Assembly (NCBI GenBank): GCA_003139615.1
Contig: PLJH01000028.1
Location: 13,510-77,509, forward strand
Reading direction: 5' to 3'
DNA: 64,000 bases
DNA from: Alphaproteobacteria bacterium
GTDB lineage: Bacteria > Pseudomonadota > Alphaproteobacteria > Micropepsales > Micropepsaceae
Shown in pieces: positions 34,936 to 43,360 of the stretch. Positions within the stretch are counted from its first letter, which is position 1; the number at the start of each line of letters is the position of its first letter. The notes beneath the pieces were generated by a model. It had not been told where the DNA came from, did not search any database, and saw nothing but the letters and a program-made list of their open reading frames with translations. The position numbers and the translations under genes were made by a program.

Positions 34936-36735
34936 ATGTCTGAACCCTCATCCAAGGAACGCCCTCTCAATCTCGTCGCATTTTCGCTTGTGGCGGTCTT
35001 CGTGGGTATTGTGACCGGGTTTGGCGCCGTGCTTTTCCGCGATCTGATTTCCGTCCTCCACAATCTGTTTTTCTTCGGTCGGTTTTCGTTCCTCTACGAC
35101 GCAAACACCTACACGTCCGTGTCGGCGTGGGGCGCGTTCGTTGTTCTCGTTCCCGTCTTGGGCGGAATGGGCGTCGTGTTCCTGGTCAAGACGTTTGCGC
35201 CCGAGGCGCGGGGGCATGGCGTGCCGGAAGTCATGGACGCCATCTTCTACAATGAGGGTCGCATCAGGCCGGTCGTCGCTGCGGTCAAATCGCTCGCGTC
35301 CGCGCTCGCGATCGGAAGCGGCTCCTCGGTGGGCCGGGAGGGACCCATCATCCAGATCGGCGCCTCCCTCGGCTCCAGCATCGGGCAGCTGATCCGGCTC
35401 GAAGCGTGGCAACGCATCACGCTGGTGGCGGCCGGCGCGGGCGCCGGCATCGCCGCGACATTCAACACGCCGATCGGCGGCGTCATCTTCGCCATCGAGC
35501 TGATGATGCCGGAAGTGAGCACACGAACCTTTTTGCCGGTCGCCCTCGCTACGGGCACAGCGACGTACATCGGCCGGATTTTCTTCGGACTGCGCCCGGC
35601 CTTCGACGTCCCTGCCGTCGGCAGTGTGTCCACAGACCCCAGGGCGGTATCTCTGCTGCTTCTATACGCCGTTCTGGGAGCGGTTATCGGCGTGGCGAGC
35701 GCCGCATTCATTCGCGGACTTCATTTTGCCGAAGACAAGTTCGGGCAAATTGGAAACCCGTATCTGCGTCACGCACTTGGGATGACGGTTCTGGGCGGAA
35801 TGATGTACGCGCTGCTGCGCATGACGGGGCACTACCACGTCGACGGCGTGGGCTACGCAACTATTCAGGACGTTTTGCTGGGTGGGCTCGCTGCTGCGCC
35901 GCTCCTTGTACTGTTGTTTGCATCGAAGATTGTCGCAACCTCACTGAGCCTCGGCTCCGGCTCATCGGGTGGCATCTTTTCCCCTTCGCTGTTCATGGGC
36001 GCGACATTGGGCGGGGCCTTCGGCGCGTTTGCCCATCTGCTGTTTCCGGCCGCGTCCATCAGCATTCCGGCTTTTGCGATGGTCGGGATGGCTGCCATGG
36101 TCGGCGGCACGACAGGGGCTGCGATGACGGCTGTCACGATGATCTTCGAAATGACACTCGATTATGGGATCGTCATGCCGATGATTATCGCCGTGGCGAT
36201 CAGCATCGGTTGCCGACGCGTCCTGTCGCGCGAAAATATCTACTCCATCAAACTCGTCGCACGGCATCACTTCATCCCGAAGGCGTTGCACGCCAACATG
36301 TTCCTCGTACGGCGCGCGGGCGAAGTGATGGACAAGGATATTGTCATTCTTCCGGACAACACGAAATTCGACGACTTTCTGCGGCTACCGGAGCATCAGG
36401 GTCGGACGCGTCACGTCGTCGTGACGCATGACAATAGCATTGTCGGCGTGCTGCGCGTGAACACCGCCCTGCGCGGTGGTCTCGAAGGCACCTTCACGGG
36501 TATCTCGCTCAAGGATGTCGCAAGTCGCAATTACACAATTGCGCGCAGCCAGGACATCATGTTCACGGTCATCGGTCGCATGTGGCGCAAGAAGGCGATG
36601 ATGTCCATCGTCGTGGAATCCGAGGCCGGACTTCCGCGTCCGAAAGATGTTCGCGGCGTGATCACAAAAGAACATGTTGCCGATTCGGTCGCCGACAGCA
36701 TCAAGCCATATGCCGATGGCGGCGGAATGCTTTGA
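34936..36735 (+). CDS. ClC-family chloride channel/transporter with CBS domains
   Basis: A 599-residue protein. The membrane part (residues 1-450) has the ClC selectivity motifs: RGHGVPEV, GSGSSVGREGP with the gating glutamate E135, and GSGSSGGIFSPSLFMGATLG. The C-terminal 130 residues form a CBS-type regulatory region (GEVMDKDIVILPDNTKFDDF, then RHVVVTHDNSIVGVL). The gating Glu suggests possible H+/Cl- exchange, but the proton-side glutamate was not assigned. The ATG at 34936 is chosen; the frame is open 41 codons upstream without a better start. Confidence 0.92.
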   Translation: MSEPSSKERPLNLVAFSLVAVFVGIVTGFGAVLFRDLISVLHNLFFFGRFSFLYDANTYTSVSAWGAFVVLVPVLGGMGVVFLVKTFAPEARGHGVPEVMDAIFYNEGRIRPVVAAVKSLASALAIGSGSSVGREGPIIQIGASLGSSIGQLIRLEAWQRITLVAAGAGAGIAATFNTPIGGVIFAIELMMPEVSTRTFLPVALATGTATYIGRIFFGLRPAFDVPAVGSVSTDPRAVSLLLLYAVLGAVIGVASAAFIRGLHFAEDKFGQIGNPYLRHALGMTVLGGMMYALLRMTGHYHVDGVGYATIQDVLLGGLAAAPLLVLLFASKIVATSLSLGSGSSGGIFSPSLFMGATLGGAFGAFAHLLFPAASISIPAFAMVGMAAMVGGTTGAAMTAVTMIFEMTLDYGIVMPMIIAVAISIGCRRVLSRENIYSIKLVARHHFIPKALHANMFLVRRAGEVMDKDIVILPDNTKFDDFLRLPEHQGRTRHVVVTHDNSIVGVLRVNTALRGGLEGTFTGISLKDVASRNYTIARSQDIMFTVIGRMWRKKAMMSIVVESEAGLPRPKDVRGVITKEHVADSVADSIKPYADGGGML

Positions 36736-36778
36736 GATTGCCGGCCGAACATTTCTTTGCGCTATCCACGGAGTTGCG

Positions 36779-37110
36779 CTAGTGGGGAGTGCGACGACGC
36801 CCGTTGACCATATTCCGAAGCGCTTCAAGGTCACGTATTTCGATGAGACGCGACGAGATGCGGCGAACCACGGAAACTTTTTCTAACTTGCCAAATGCCC
36901 GCGCGACCGTTTCCGGCGCTGTTCCCAGATAGTCACCAAGATCGAAGCGCGTGAGAGGCAATGTCAGTTGACGCCGCTTCTCGTCATAAAAATCGCGGTG
37001 CTGAATAAATTCCAGAAGAAACGACGCAAGCTTCTGGACCGTATTATGCTGGCCCAGGAGCATGATGCGACGCTGCGCCTGCCGCAGATCGAATGCGACC
37101 CGCACCAAGG
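36779..37110 (-). pseudogene. C-terminal remnant of a Crp/Fnr-family regulator
   Basis: The frame encodes VQKLASFLLEFIQHRDF, RRQLTLPLTRFDLGDYLGTA and ETVARAFGKLEKVSVVRRIS, the dimer-helix end and HTH of a Crp/Fnr protein (a T-x-ETVAR recognition helix). The cyclic-nucleotide or Fe-S sensing domain is missing: the coding frame stops being Crp-like exactly at 37111, where the GGGACG repeat starts. A start at 37108 is possible, so a free HTH peptide might be made, but the parent gene is broken. Confidence 0.78.
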
Positions 37111-37265
37111 GAATTCGGGGACGTTTAATCCATTGGCGAGAGAAGCGATGAGTTGGAGTGAACCCCTCTAAATACAGGGACGCTCAATCCATTGCGAGAG
37201 AAGCGGTCAGCCGCCCGCGGCAGCCGTAGGAAACTTCGGAAATCGATTTCACGTCCCCGCATTCC
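37111..37265 (-). repeat. GGGACG-family composite repeat, copy 2
   Basis: Identical to copy 1 (33384-33577) in both of its units (58 and 96 bases), with the 40-base spacer of copy 1 replaced by a single T. It joins the broken 5' side of a crp-like gene (left) to the broken 3' side of a hydrolase gene (right). That is what recombination between two repeat copies with loss of the DNA between them would leave. Confidence 0.85.
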
Positions 37266-38041
37266 GGGATGGTCTGGACCATCCGTTCTGCGATCTGCGG
37301 AGAGAGAATGTCGGACAGTGCGCCGCGAATGATTAGCGTCGGCGCTTCGATGTTCGCGCATGACCGCCAGACTGTTTCCGAATCCCGCAAATGCAGATTG
37401 CGCGGCGATCGCAGAGCGTGATCGTAGCGATAGGTCCAGCGACCGTCTTCCGTTCGCATCAGGCCAGCGTCGGAACGCTGTCTATGAAGCATTTCGGGCG
37501 GTCGGTTATTGTCGGCGCGAGCCGCCGCAAACGCGTCTTCGCGGCTGGCAAAGACATCTGCCGCCTGCACGCTGACCTGGATACGACTGGACCCGGATTG
37601 GACAATCTCCGGACCGATATCGACGATGACACAAGCAGCGAGTGGCTCAAGGTGGCGACCGGCATATTCCATCGCCACCAGGCCGCCCATGGACAGGCCG
37701 AGGAGCGCAAAGCGTTTCAAGCCCAGCGCCCGCGCGAATGTCTCCAGATCATCGGCCATGTTGTCGACTCCGTACTGATCGGCGGCGACCCAGCCGGTCT
37801 CGCCGTGACCGCGCTGATCAAGCGCCAACACGCGATAGCGATCGGTCATCGCCCCGGCGAAAGCATCCCAGGACCTTGCGTGCCCGGTAAATCCATGCAG
37901 CAGAACGAGACTTGGCGCATCCGAACGGTTCGACGGCCAATCGCGAAAATGGAAGCGAAGGCCGCGCATCTCAATAAGTTCGTCGATGACGGCCGTGGTC
38001 CTGCTTGCAGCCATCATTTCACTCTCGTCGATGCGTGACAT
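37184..38041 (-). pseudogene. Alpha/beta hydrolase with C-terminus replaced by repeat sequence
   Basis: A 285-codon frame. The body is a normal alpha/beta hydrolase: LVLLHGFTGHARSWDAFA (oxyanion HG), LALDQRGHGET, the nucleophile elbow LLGLSMGGLVAMEYAG with catalytic Ser, and PTLIIRGALSDILSP for the acid. After MVQTIPE the frame enters the GGGACG repeat at about 37265 and ends with 25 repeat-encoded residues. The strand carrying the catalytic His (usually a GH near the C-terminus) is therefore lost. The ATG at 38041 has GAGG six bases upstream. It lies 51 bases after tetR paralogue B and was probably its target. Confidence 0.75.
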
Positions 38042-38092
38042 GGTGTCCCTCATAAGTACGTGTCCAGTCAGTCATTTATCAAGCAAAAAAAT

Positions 38093-38659
38093 TCAGGCCA
38101 AAGCGCGCCAGAGCGCGTCGAACCCGGCCTTGCTGTGCTTTTTCGCGTTGGCGGGATCCTGGATCATGAAATCCATCGTGGCATCGCCCACCGCGTTCAT
38201 GATCGTGACGACGAATGCCATCGGCGCGTTGCGCATTGGGCCGTTGGCGCGGGCCCGCTGCAGCAGCGCTGCCACACCCGCCATGGTCTTATGCCCCGCC
38301 GCCCGGCTTGCCGGCGTGATCTCGTCGGACACAGTGAGTTGCGCCAGCGCGCGCCGCTTTTCCGGACTGGACACCGCCCAGTCCATCGAATTCGACCAGA
38401 CGTGAAACATCTGTTTGCGAAAATCGGCCTTTGCCGGAAGCCCCTTCAGCGAGGCGGAAGCCATCTCGGCTTTCAGTTCGAGATAAAGCGCGTTGAACAA
38501 ATCGGCCTTGGTTTCGAAATAGGTGAACAGCGAGCCGTTGGCCACGCCGGCCTCCGCGGCGATCGTCGCCGTCGGCGCACCGAGCCCCTGGCTCGCGATC
38601 ACGCGCACAGCAGCCGCCACGATCGCGCTCCGCTTCTCCTCGCTCCTGGGCTTGGCCAT
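38093..38659 (-). CDS. TetR-family regulator (paralogue B)
   Basis: A 188-residue TetR with HTH ATIAAEAGVANGSLFTYFET, nearly identical to paralogue A (30985-31551) in the DNA-binding half and well conserved in the ligand half (both end in AGFDALWR.LA). It precedes the truncated hydrolase gene and has the same promoter/operator. A half-site TGACTGGACA (minus strand, 38061-38070) is also found between it and the hydrolase gene, so it may act there too. Confidence 0.92.
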   Translation of the reverse strand: MAKPRSEEKRSAIVAAAVRVIASQGLGAPTATIAAEAGVANGSLFTYFETKADLFNALYLELKAEMASASLKGLPAKADFRKQMFHVWSNSMDWAVSSPEKRRALAQLTVSDEITPASRAAGHKTMAGVAALLQRARANGPMRNAPMAFVVTIMNAVGDATMDFMIQDPANAKKHSKAGFDALWRALA

Positions 38660-38682
38660 GTGTCCTGCTCCTGGCGCAGGCG

Positions 38683-38711
38683 ACTATAATCAAGAGTGAC
38701 TGGACAGTCAA
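38683..38711 (-). promoter_or_regulatory. Promoter with overlapping TetR operator (module B)
   Basis: On the minus strand, -35 TTGACT (38706-38711), 17-base spacer, -10 TATAGT (38683-38688). The dyad TGACTGGACAGTCA (38697-38710) overlaps the -35 as in module A. The flanking TCAAGAG is conserved as well. Sequence beyond this block diverges from module A, which supports selection on the site. Confidence 0.72.
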
Positions 38712-38745
38712 TTATCCGAAAATGACCCATTGACGAATGCAGAGA

Positions 38746-38829
38746 TACGGGAGACTTAATCCAATATCGGAGAAGTGGTCCCCACCCGCCTCGGAAAATT
38801 TGGAAATTGATTTCACGTCGCCATATTCC
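38746..38829 (-). repeat. GGGACG-family repeat, diverged copy
   Basis: TACGGGAGACTTAATCC, GGAGAAGTGGT, CACCCGCCTCGG and GAAATTGATTTCACGTCGCC follow the right unit of copies 1 and 2 in order, with substitutions and a short deletion. It lies 35 bases upstream of the module B promoter and is the right-most member of the family in this window. Confidence 0.65.
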
Positions 38830-38871
38830 GATAAGGGCCGGATCGAAACAGCGTCGGCAAAATCGAAATGA

Positions 38872-38944
38872 GTTGACCGGGGCAATGTTCCCCCGCTGAT
38901 ACTTTGTGCCACGGCGCGAAGGGGGCATTACCACTGTCACCCTA
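38872..38944 (-). repeat. Dispersed palindromic repeat (family P, copy C, inverted)
   Basis: Read on the minus strand, GGTGACAGTGGTAATGCC, the central GTGCC / CGCG block and GGGGGAACATTGCC correspond to copy B (19388-19460). Its GGTGACAG end faces right, toward the gene at 38962. The matching member with the opposite orientation is at 41508-41575, on the far side of the two-gene module. Confidence 0.55.
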
Positions 38945-38961
38945 TTTGCCCCGTCCCGGCT

Positions 38962-39930
38962 CTAAAGACTCCGCCAATTAGGTGAAACCGGTTTTGTCAA
39001 TAAAAGCGAATCGTTTTCTATGCCAACCTCCGACAGCGAACGTAAATCAATGCCGTTCTCGTTGCGATGAATTGCTATCCGTCCCCCATCCTCGTTCTCC
39101 AAATACCATTGAATGCCATATTTACGAGGTACGAGACTTCCATCTACATGGCTCATCTCCATAAATAATTGATCCAGTAAGTCCTGGAAACCCTCCGATT
39201 TCGTGTGGCTAATTTTAAAAATTCGGCCCACCTTCCCGAGAAGGGGGCGAGTGTCAATAACGATTAAGGAATTTCTGAAGGCTGGGGATGTCGATTTTCC
39301 GCGCAAGTTCCTTTTTCGGTCGAACTCACCAAGTTGTTCTTCGATGAAAAAGAGTCGTTCCTGGAGTCCTCCAATCACGCGGTCCCGAGGATCAGCGCTC
39401 CCGCGCATCTTAAAAGAGGCGTTGGCTTGTGTGATTGGATTGCTCACATGAAACCCAGGCTCTTTGATCGCTCGAGCGAGGTCAGCAAGCGCTTTTCTGC
39501 TGCTCTCAATGCTATGCCAATCGGCTACATCAACAAAAAGTGTACGATGACTAATATTGTCGAATGGAAGGGCAGTTCCCGTACGAGCGATATGAATCGT
39601 TGGTTTCTCTGTTGCATGCCGAATACCCAATTCGTAGAAAGCGTTAGGGTTCAATTCCGTCAGATCGGCGACCACGAGCTCGGCGTTCAAAATATCGATT
39701 ACAACGCGATCGCCTATCATGCCAGGGTCGGTGTCTTCGTCCGATCGTTTCACACGGTAGCCGAATTGTTCAGTCTCTAAGACATGTCTGACGACAGCAT
39801 TGAGCAACATATCGGCGTGTTTACGAGTATCTGATCCATTCCCTCCAATCGGGCCAATTACGAAGCACAGTGGGCGTTGCGCAGCTGTCGTGGGAAAGGT
39901 GTCTGCAGGCATTGGATGAGAATCCATCAT
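38962..39930 (-). CDS. Nucleoside-2-deoxyribosyltransferase/TIR-like protein, possible defence effector
   Basis: Up to 322 residues. The N-terminal domain (about residues 20-150) has CFVIGPIGG, DPGMIGDRVVIDILNAELVV and ADLTELNPNAFYELGIRHA. This pattern belongs to a family related to nucleoside 2-deoxyribosyltransferases and TIR folds, in which the Glu of FYELG is the candidate N-glycosidase residue acting on nucleosides or NAD. The C-terminal half is not recognised and ends in an apparent beta-rich domain. Related domains occur as effectors in anti-phage systems, but a defence role here is inference from domain type and accessory location. Composition is AT-richer than the core genes. It is divergent from a SEC-C/TPR gene. 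Confidence 0.66.
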   Translation of the reverse strand: MMDSHPMPADTFPTTAAQRPLCFVIGPIGGNGSDTRKHADMLLNAVVRHVLETEQFGYRVKRSDEDTDPGMIGDRVVIDILNAELVVADLTELNPNAFYELGIRHATEKPTIHIARTGTALPFDNISHRTLFVDVADWHSIESSRKALADLARAIKEPGFHVSNPITQANASFKMRGSADPRDRVIGGLQERLFFIEEQLGEFDRKRNLRGKSTSPAFRNSLIVIDTRPLLGKVGRIFKISHTKSEGFQDLLDQLFMEMSHVDGSLVPRKYGIQWYLENEDGGRIAIHRNENGIDLRSLSEVGIENDSLLLTKPVSPNWRSL

Positions 39931-40084
39931 TCTACAAATAAGTAAGCGTTGATTAGAAGATCGGTTTCAATTTAGTTTATTGAAGTTACGCGGACACGAA
40001 CTGCAATACCCAGATGCTCGCCGCTTCGGAATTGAGGTACTGTAGCCCATGTCACTGAATCTCACTTTATACTAGGGGGCGACA

Positions 40085-41500
40085 ATGCCGAAGCCTCGCC
40101 GTAATATCCCGCAGTATAGCCCCAAGCCGCAAGAACCCTGTCTTTGCGGGTCAGGCGCAGCGTTTGGTGATTGTTGCGCCGAGCGGCTTCCTGGCTTTGA
40201 GCATGGGGAGCGGGTGCGGGAGGCGTGGAACAGCGGAGATTTGGAAGCGGCGCTCGTTGCGGCTCGCGCCGCGCTTTGTCAGTACGCCATTTGGCACAAG
40301 AGCCACACTGCGCCGATAATGGCATTGGGTGACCGCAGGATCGAGAAACTGCTGGCCGTTGACATTGAAGCCTTGAGCGAATTTGTAGGCGATGTCTGCA
40401 CTTTGCATTTTCGGCTCGCGCGGCAGCGTGAATTGCCGGCTCAGTTGGAACGGCTACGCGCATTGGTTGCCGATCCGCGCTGGCAGCGCAAGCTGACCTA
40501 TCATCAGGCTTTGGTGCTGGATGCGACTAGTGCCCATGACGAGGCGCGGGCCGAATTTGCGAAGCTGGGGCCGATCGTGGCGGATACGGAAACGGATGTC
40601 GAGATTCTGCAGGCACATCTCGATTTGTTTGGCGCAGATATGCCCTTTGCCGAAAAGCTTGCAGTTTGCGACCGCATTCTCAAACTGACCCACTCGATCA
40701 GCGATCACGTGCAATACGGCGGGGTCAAAGCGATGACCTATGCCGCGATCGGCGATGTTGGTCAGGCAAAAAAGGAATTGGCCCTAGCGGTGGCCTACGC
40801 TCATATGCGGGCCAAGGAAAAGCCGTTGGGATCGCGCGCGCAGCTGCTGTTGGCATCGGCCTTGAGTTTCTTAGGGCTTTTCACTCGCGAAGAGCGTCGG
40901 TTTGTGGAAGCGGAAGAGGTTTTCAAGGCGCTATTGGCGGACGATGGGCATTGGAGTGCGGAGGGCTTCGCCATGCTCTGGGACCATTTGGGCGAATGTT
41001 ATCGCTATTGGGGCAAATGGGCGGCCGGCGACAACGCCTATCGCAAGGCGCTTAGCTTACATCCCACTGGCATCCGTTCGGTGTTCTTGGCGGAATGCGT
41101 GCTCAGGCTGGGCCACAAACACGCCGCGGCGGCAATTCTTGACGCGGTGAAGTTTGAAGAATTACGACCGGCAGAACAGGTCGACTACGCCTATATAACC
41201 GCTGAGATCGCGGTGGAGTATTCCGACCGAGATAGGCTCAAGACCGCGCTTGCCGTCTTGGAAGGTGTAGTGGCTGAGGAGCCTTACTTTGAGCAGAGAC
41301 GGCTCGAGTTCATTGTTGCGGTGCAAGCAGAGTTGGCCAAAGGGTCGACGTCATGGCAAGCGCTCAAGGACCTGCTTGCGCAGCCGTTGCGCCAACTCAA
41401 TCGCTATATAATGCTCCAGCCTAACATCGCGGGATTCGGACTCAATCTCAATGCCATGATTGAGGACGCCCTGGGACCCAAGGACAAAGAGACGGACTAG
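40085..41500 (+). CDS. SEC-C motif plus TPR-repeat protein
   Basis: A 471-residue protein. The N-terminus carries a SEC-C zinc motif, PCLCGSGAAFGDCC (C19, C21, C30, C31), like the C-terminal tail of SecA. The rest is helical and TPR-like, for example FAMLWDHLGECYRYWGKWAA and GDNAYRKALSLHPTGIRSV. SEC-C in other proteins mediates zinc-dependent contacts with ribosomes or SecB-like partners. The gene is 154 bases from the divergent NDT/TIR-like gene and the pair is enclosed by family P repeats, so a joint role is possible. Function is otherwise unknown. Confidence 0.8.
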   Translation: MPKPRRNIPQYSPKPQEPCLCGSGAAFGDCCAERLPGFEHGERVREAWNSGDLEAALVAARAALCQYAIWHKSHTAPIMALGDRRIEKLLAVDIEALSEFVGDVCTLHFRLARQRELPAQLERLRALVADPRWQRKLTYHQALVLDATSAHDEARAEFAKLGPIVADTETDVEILQAHLDLFGADMPFAEKLAVCDRILKLTHSISDHVQYGGVKAMTYAAIGDVGQAKKELALAVAYAHMRAKEKPLGSRAQLLLASALSFLGLFTREERRFVEAEEVFKALLADDGHWSAEGFAMLWDHLGECYRYWGKWAAGDNAYRKALSLHPTGIRSVFLAECVLRLGHKHAAAAILDAVKFEELRPAEQVDYAYITAEIAVEYSDRDRLKTALAVLEGVVAEEPYFEQRRLEFIVAVQAELAKGSTSWQALKDLLAQPLRQLNRYIMLQPNIAGFGLNLNAMIEDALGPKDKETD

Positions 41501-41507
41501 GAAAGAG

Positions 41508-41575
41508 GTGCCAGTGGCAGCGTTTCCCGGCCGCTACTTGATGTCATGTCGGGACCGTAAAGACCGCGCCGTAAC
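41508..41575 (+). repeat. Dispersed palindromic repeat (family P, copy D, diverged)
   Basis: GGTGCCAGTGGCAGCGTTTCC, GCTACTTGATGTCATGTCG and GGACCGTAAAGACCGCGCC match copies A and B with more substitutions; the conceptual translation AAFPGRYLMSCRDR parallels AAFPNRCFVPCRDR in copy A, which makes homology convincing. It lies 8 bases after the SEC-C/TPR gene, with its GGTG end toward the gene. Confidence 0.5.
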
Positions 41576-41629
41576 CCTAGCTACGACCCTTCCTGTATTC
41601 GAACGCATTATTCGAAATGGACACGGTCA

Positions 41630-42544
41630 TCACCGCCCGCTCGCCTCCCCCCGATGCGCGTCAAGCCACGCAGCGAGTGAAATCCGCGAAATGCCGGATT
41701 GTCCTGTGACGTAGATGGCGTTTCCGTCCGGCGCGAGGTGCGCGCCCCAGGGAAGGTCTTTGTTGAGCGCGTCGCCGAGGTCGATGGGTTTGCCCCAATG
41801 ATCGCCCTCGCGGAATGCGATGCAAAGACGTCCCAAACCGCCCTTCACCTTGCCGTAGTCGAACACGATGAAGGATTGATCCGCCGCGACCGCAGGGTCG
41901 TGCAGCGACTGGGACGGATCGCCCAATATCACCCGCTCCGGTGCTTGATACAGGCCGCCTCTCAGAGACGCGCGCCAAAGGTGCATGGCCTTTGCGCTGG
42001 CGTTCCAGCGGATGAAATAGAGCGTGCCGTCGCCGGCGAGACTCGCGAAGTCGATGAACACATCGTTGTTGATGGTGGGACCGAGCCGGCGCGGCGCACC
42101 CCAACCGTCCGCCGTGCGATCGACCCGCCAGATGTTCGAGCCCGGCCCCGGCGGGCCTGCGAAATAGTTTTGCTTCAGCGGTTGGCCTGCGGGTGCAACC
42201 GGACGATCCGAATCGAACAGCAGATAGGTGCCGTCCGGCGCGACCAAGGGGTCCTGGTCGAACCACTTGCCCGAGAAACCCGCGATCCCAGGCTGAGACC
42301 AACGACCGCCGACGCGATGCGAGACCATGATCGTCTTTTGCGGGCCTTTGCTGCGATCGAAGAAGACGGTGTTGCCGTCGGGCGTAAATGCAAGGGTGTC
42401 GTCGCTGTCCGCATCGATGATGCCGTCCAGCGTCATGGGCGAGGCTTTTGTCTCTGCGGCGTTTGCCGCGAACACGGGCGGCGACATGCAAACCACAGCT
42501 ACGCCCGCGAAAAGCAAACCTATGACGAAAGACATGCGGCGCAC
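41630..42544 (-). CDS. Exported TolB/WD40-like beta-propeller protein
   Basis: A 304-residue protein with a signal peptide (MRRMSFVIGLLFAGVAVVCM up to VFA). The mature part has repeated propeller blades of the PD40 kind: FTPDGNTVFFDRSKG, VAPDGTYLLFDSDRP, LAGDGTLYFIRW and LAPDGNAIYVTGQSG. These repeats bind proteins or carbohydrate in TolB and related periplasmic factors; no catalytic residues are apparent. The start at 42542-42544 gives the signal peptide directly. An intergenic region of about 800 bases lies upstream. Confidence 0.85.
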   Translation of the reverse strand: MRRMSFVIGLLFAGVAVVCMSPPVFAANAAETKASPMTLDGIIDADSDDTLAFTPDGNTVFFDRSKGPQKTIMVSHRVGGRWSQPGIAGFSGKWFDQDPLVAPDGTYLLFDSDRPVAPAGQPLKQNYFAGPPGPGSNIWRVDRTADGWGAPRRLGPTINNDVFIDFASLAGDGTLYFIRWNASAKAMHLWRASLRGGLYQAPERVILGDPSQSLHDPAVAADQSFIVFDYGKVKGGLGRLCIAFREGDHWGKPIDLGDALNKDLPWGAHLAPDGNAIYVTGQSGISRISLAAWLDAHRGEASGR

Positions 42545-43360
42545 GCAATTTCCCCCTGTTCACGGAACGAAACAGAGCGTAGCCCCGGGCGAGCGCGCGA
42601 ACCCAGTCACAATTCTGTGCGGTGCGGGAACCTGCAGCGCGGGAGCACAGGAAATCCGATGCTCGCTGGATCAAGAAATAGTTTGGAAAAATCGGCCGCG
42701 TCCTAACCGCCTGACGCGCAAAAACATTCTCCGAAAATTCGCGCCAACTGTTCGTTTCTTGTTCAACTATTTTCTCCGATCGAACATTTGTTCGATTGCG
42801 CGCGTGAATTTGCGTCGCCATGTTGGGTGTTTTCCAGTGATGGAAAGCGCGCATGGAAGAGAAGCGGTCCGGCATCGGGACGCGCCGGAAGACGGAAGGT
42901 GAGGGCGCCGCGCCTGTCGCGTGGGCAAAGTTTGCGCGCCCGCGCCTCCAGCGTCTGGTAATCGCGCCGGTACGCGCGCGTTCGCGTGTGACGGCACGCC
43001 TTCAGTTGGATGCACGTCCCGTTACGGAAACTGCGCACCTGTTATTGCCTGTTATGTTTTCGAGAAAGTCGGGCTTTGACTGGAGAATCCGGGCGATAAC
43101 AGGTGAATTTTTTTTCGCGCGAAATGATTCTCTGAACGCCGACAATGCAGGCTCGAGGGCAGGGAAATTTGCAGGGCAAAAAAGCCCTGTTCCGGCGGAT
43201 CAAGTCATTGATTTTGTTGAATATTACGGCGTACAAAAATATTCGCGAAAGACGGCGGCGTCTGCTCCGCAACCCGTCGCGGCCCGAACCTTGCGACCCT
43301 TGCACAGCTTTGTTCGCGTGCGCGCGTGACGCCTCTCAACGTGGGCCTTATAAACGGCGC
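42545..43360. other. 816-base intergenic region without a supported gene
   Basis: Several overlapping frames exist on both strands (for example plus 42853-43329) but they are Arg-rich, lack ribosome binding sites and match nothing I know. Visible elements: GAACATTTGTTC (42782-42793), a GTTC-N7-GTTC pair (42750-42764), and an inverted pair CACCTGTTAT (from 43036) / ATAACAGGTG (to 43107). Local AT-rich patches around 42720-42800 and 43100-43120 suggest promoters for the flanking divergent genes. Confidence 0.5.

Noticed and set aside
42750-42793. GTTC-N7-GTTC and GAACATTTGTTC, resembling LexA/SOS boxes
   Set aside because: Eight fixed bases are expected by chance about twice in a window this size on both strands, and no SOS gene starts nearby: the closest gene start is 206 bases away and encodes an exported propeller protein.
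42853-43329. A 158-codon plus-strand frame in the 816-base gap before dcd
   Set aside because: Arg-rich, no ribosome binding site, no recognisable motif, overlapped by equally long minus-strand frames. Typical of open frames in GC-rich non-coding DNA.
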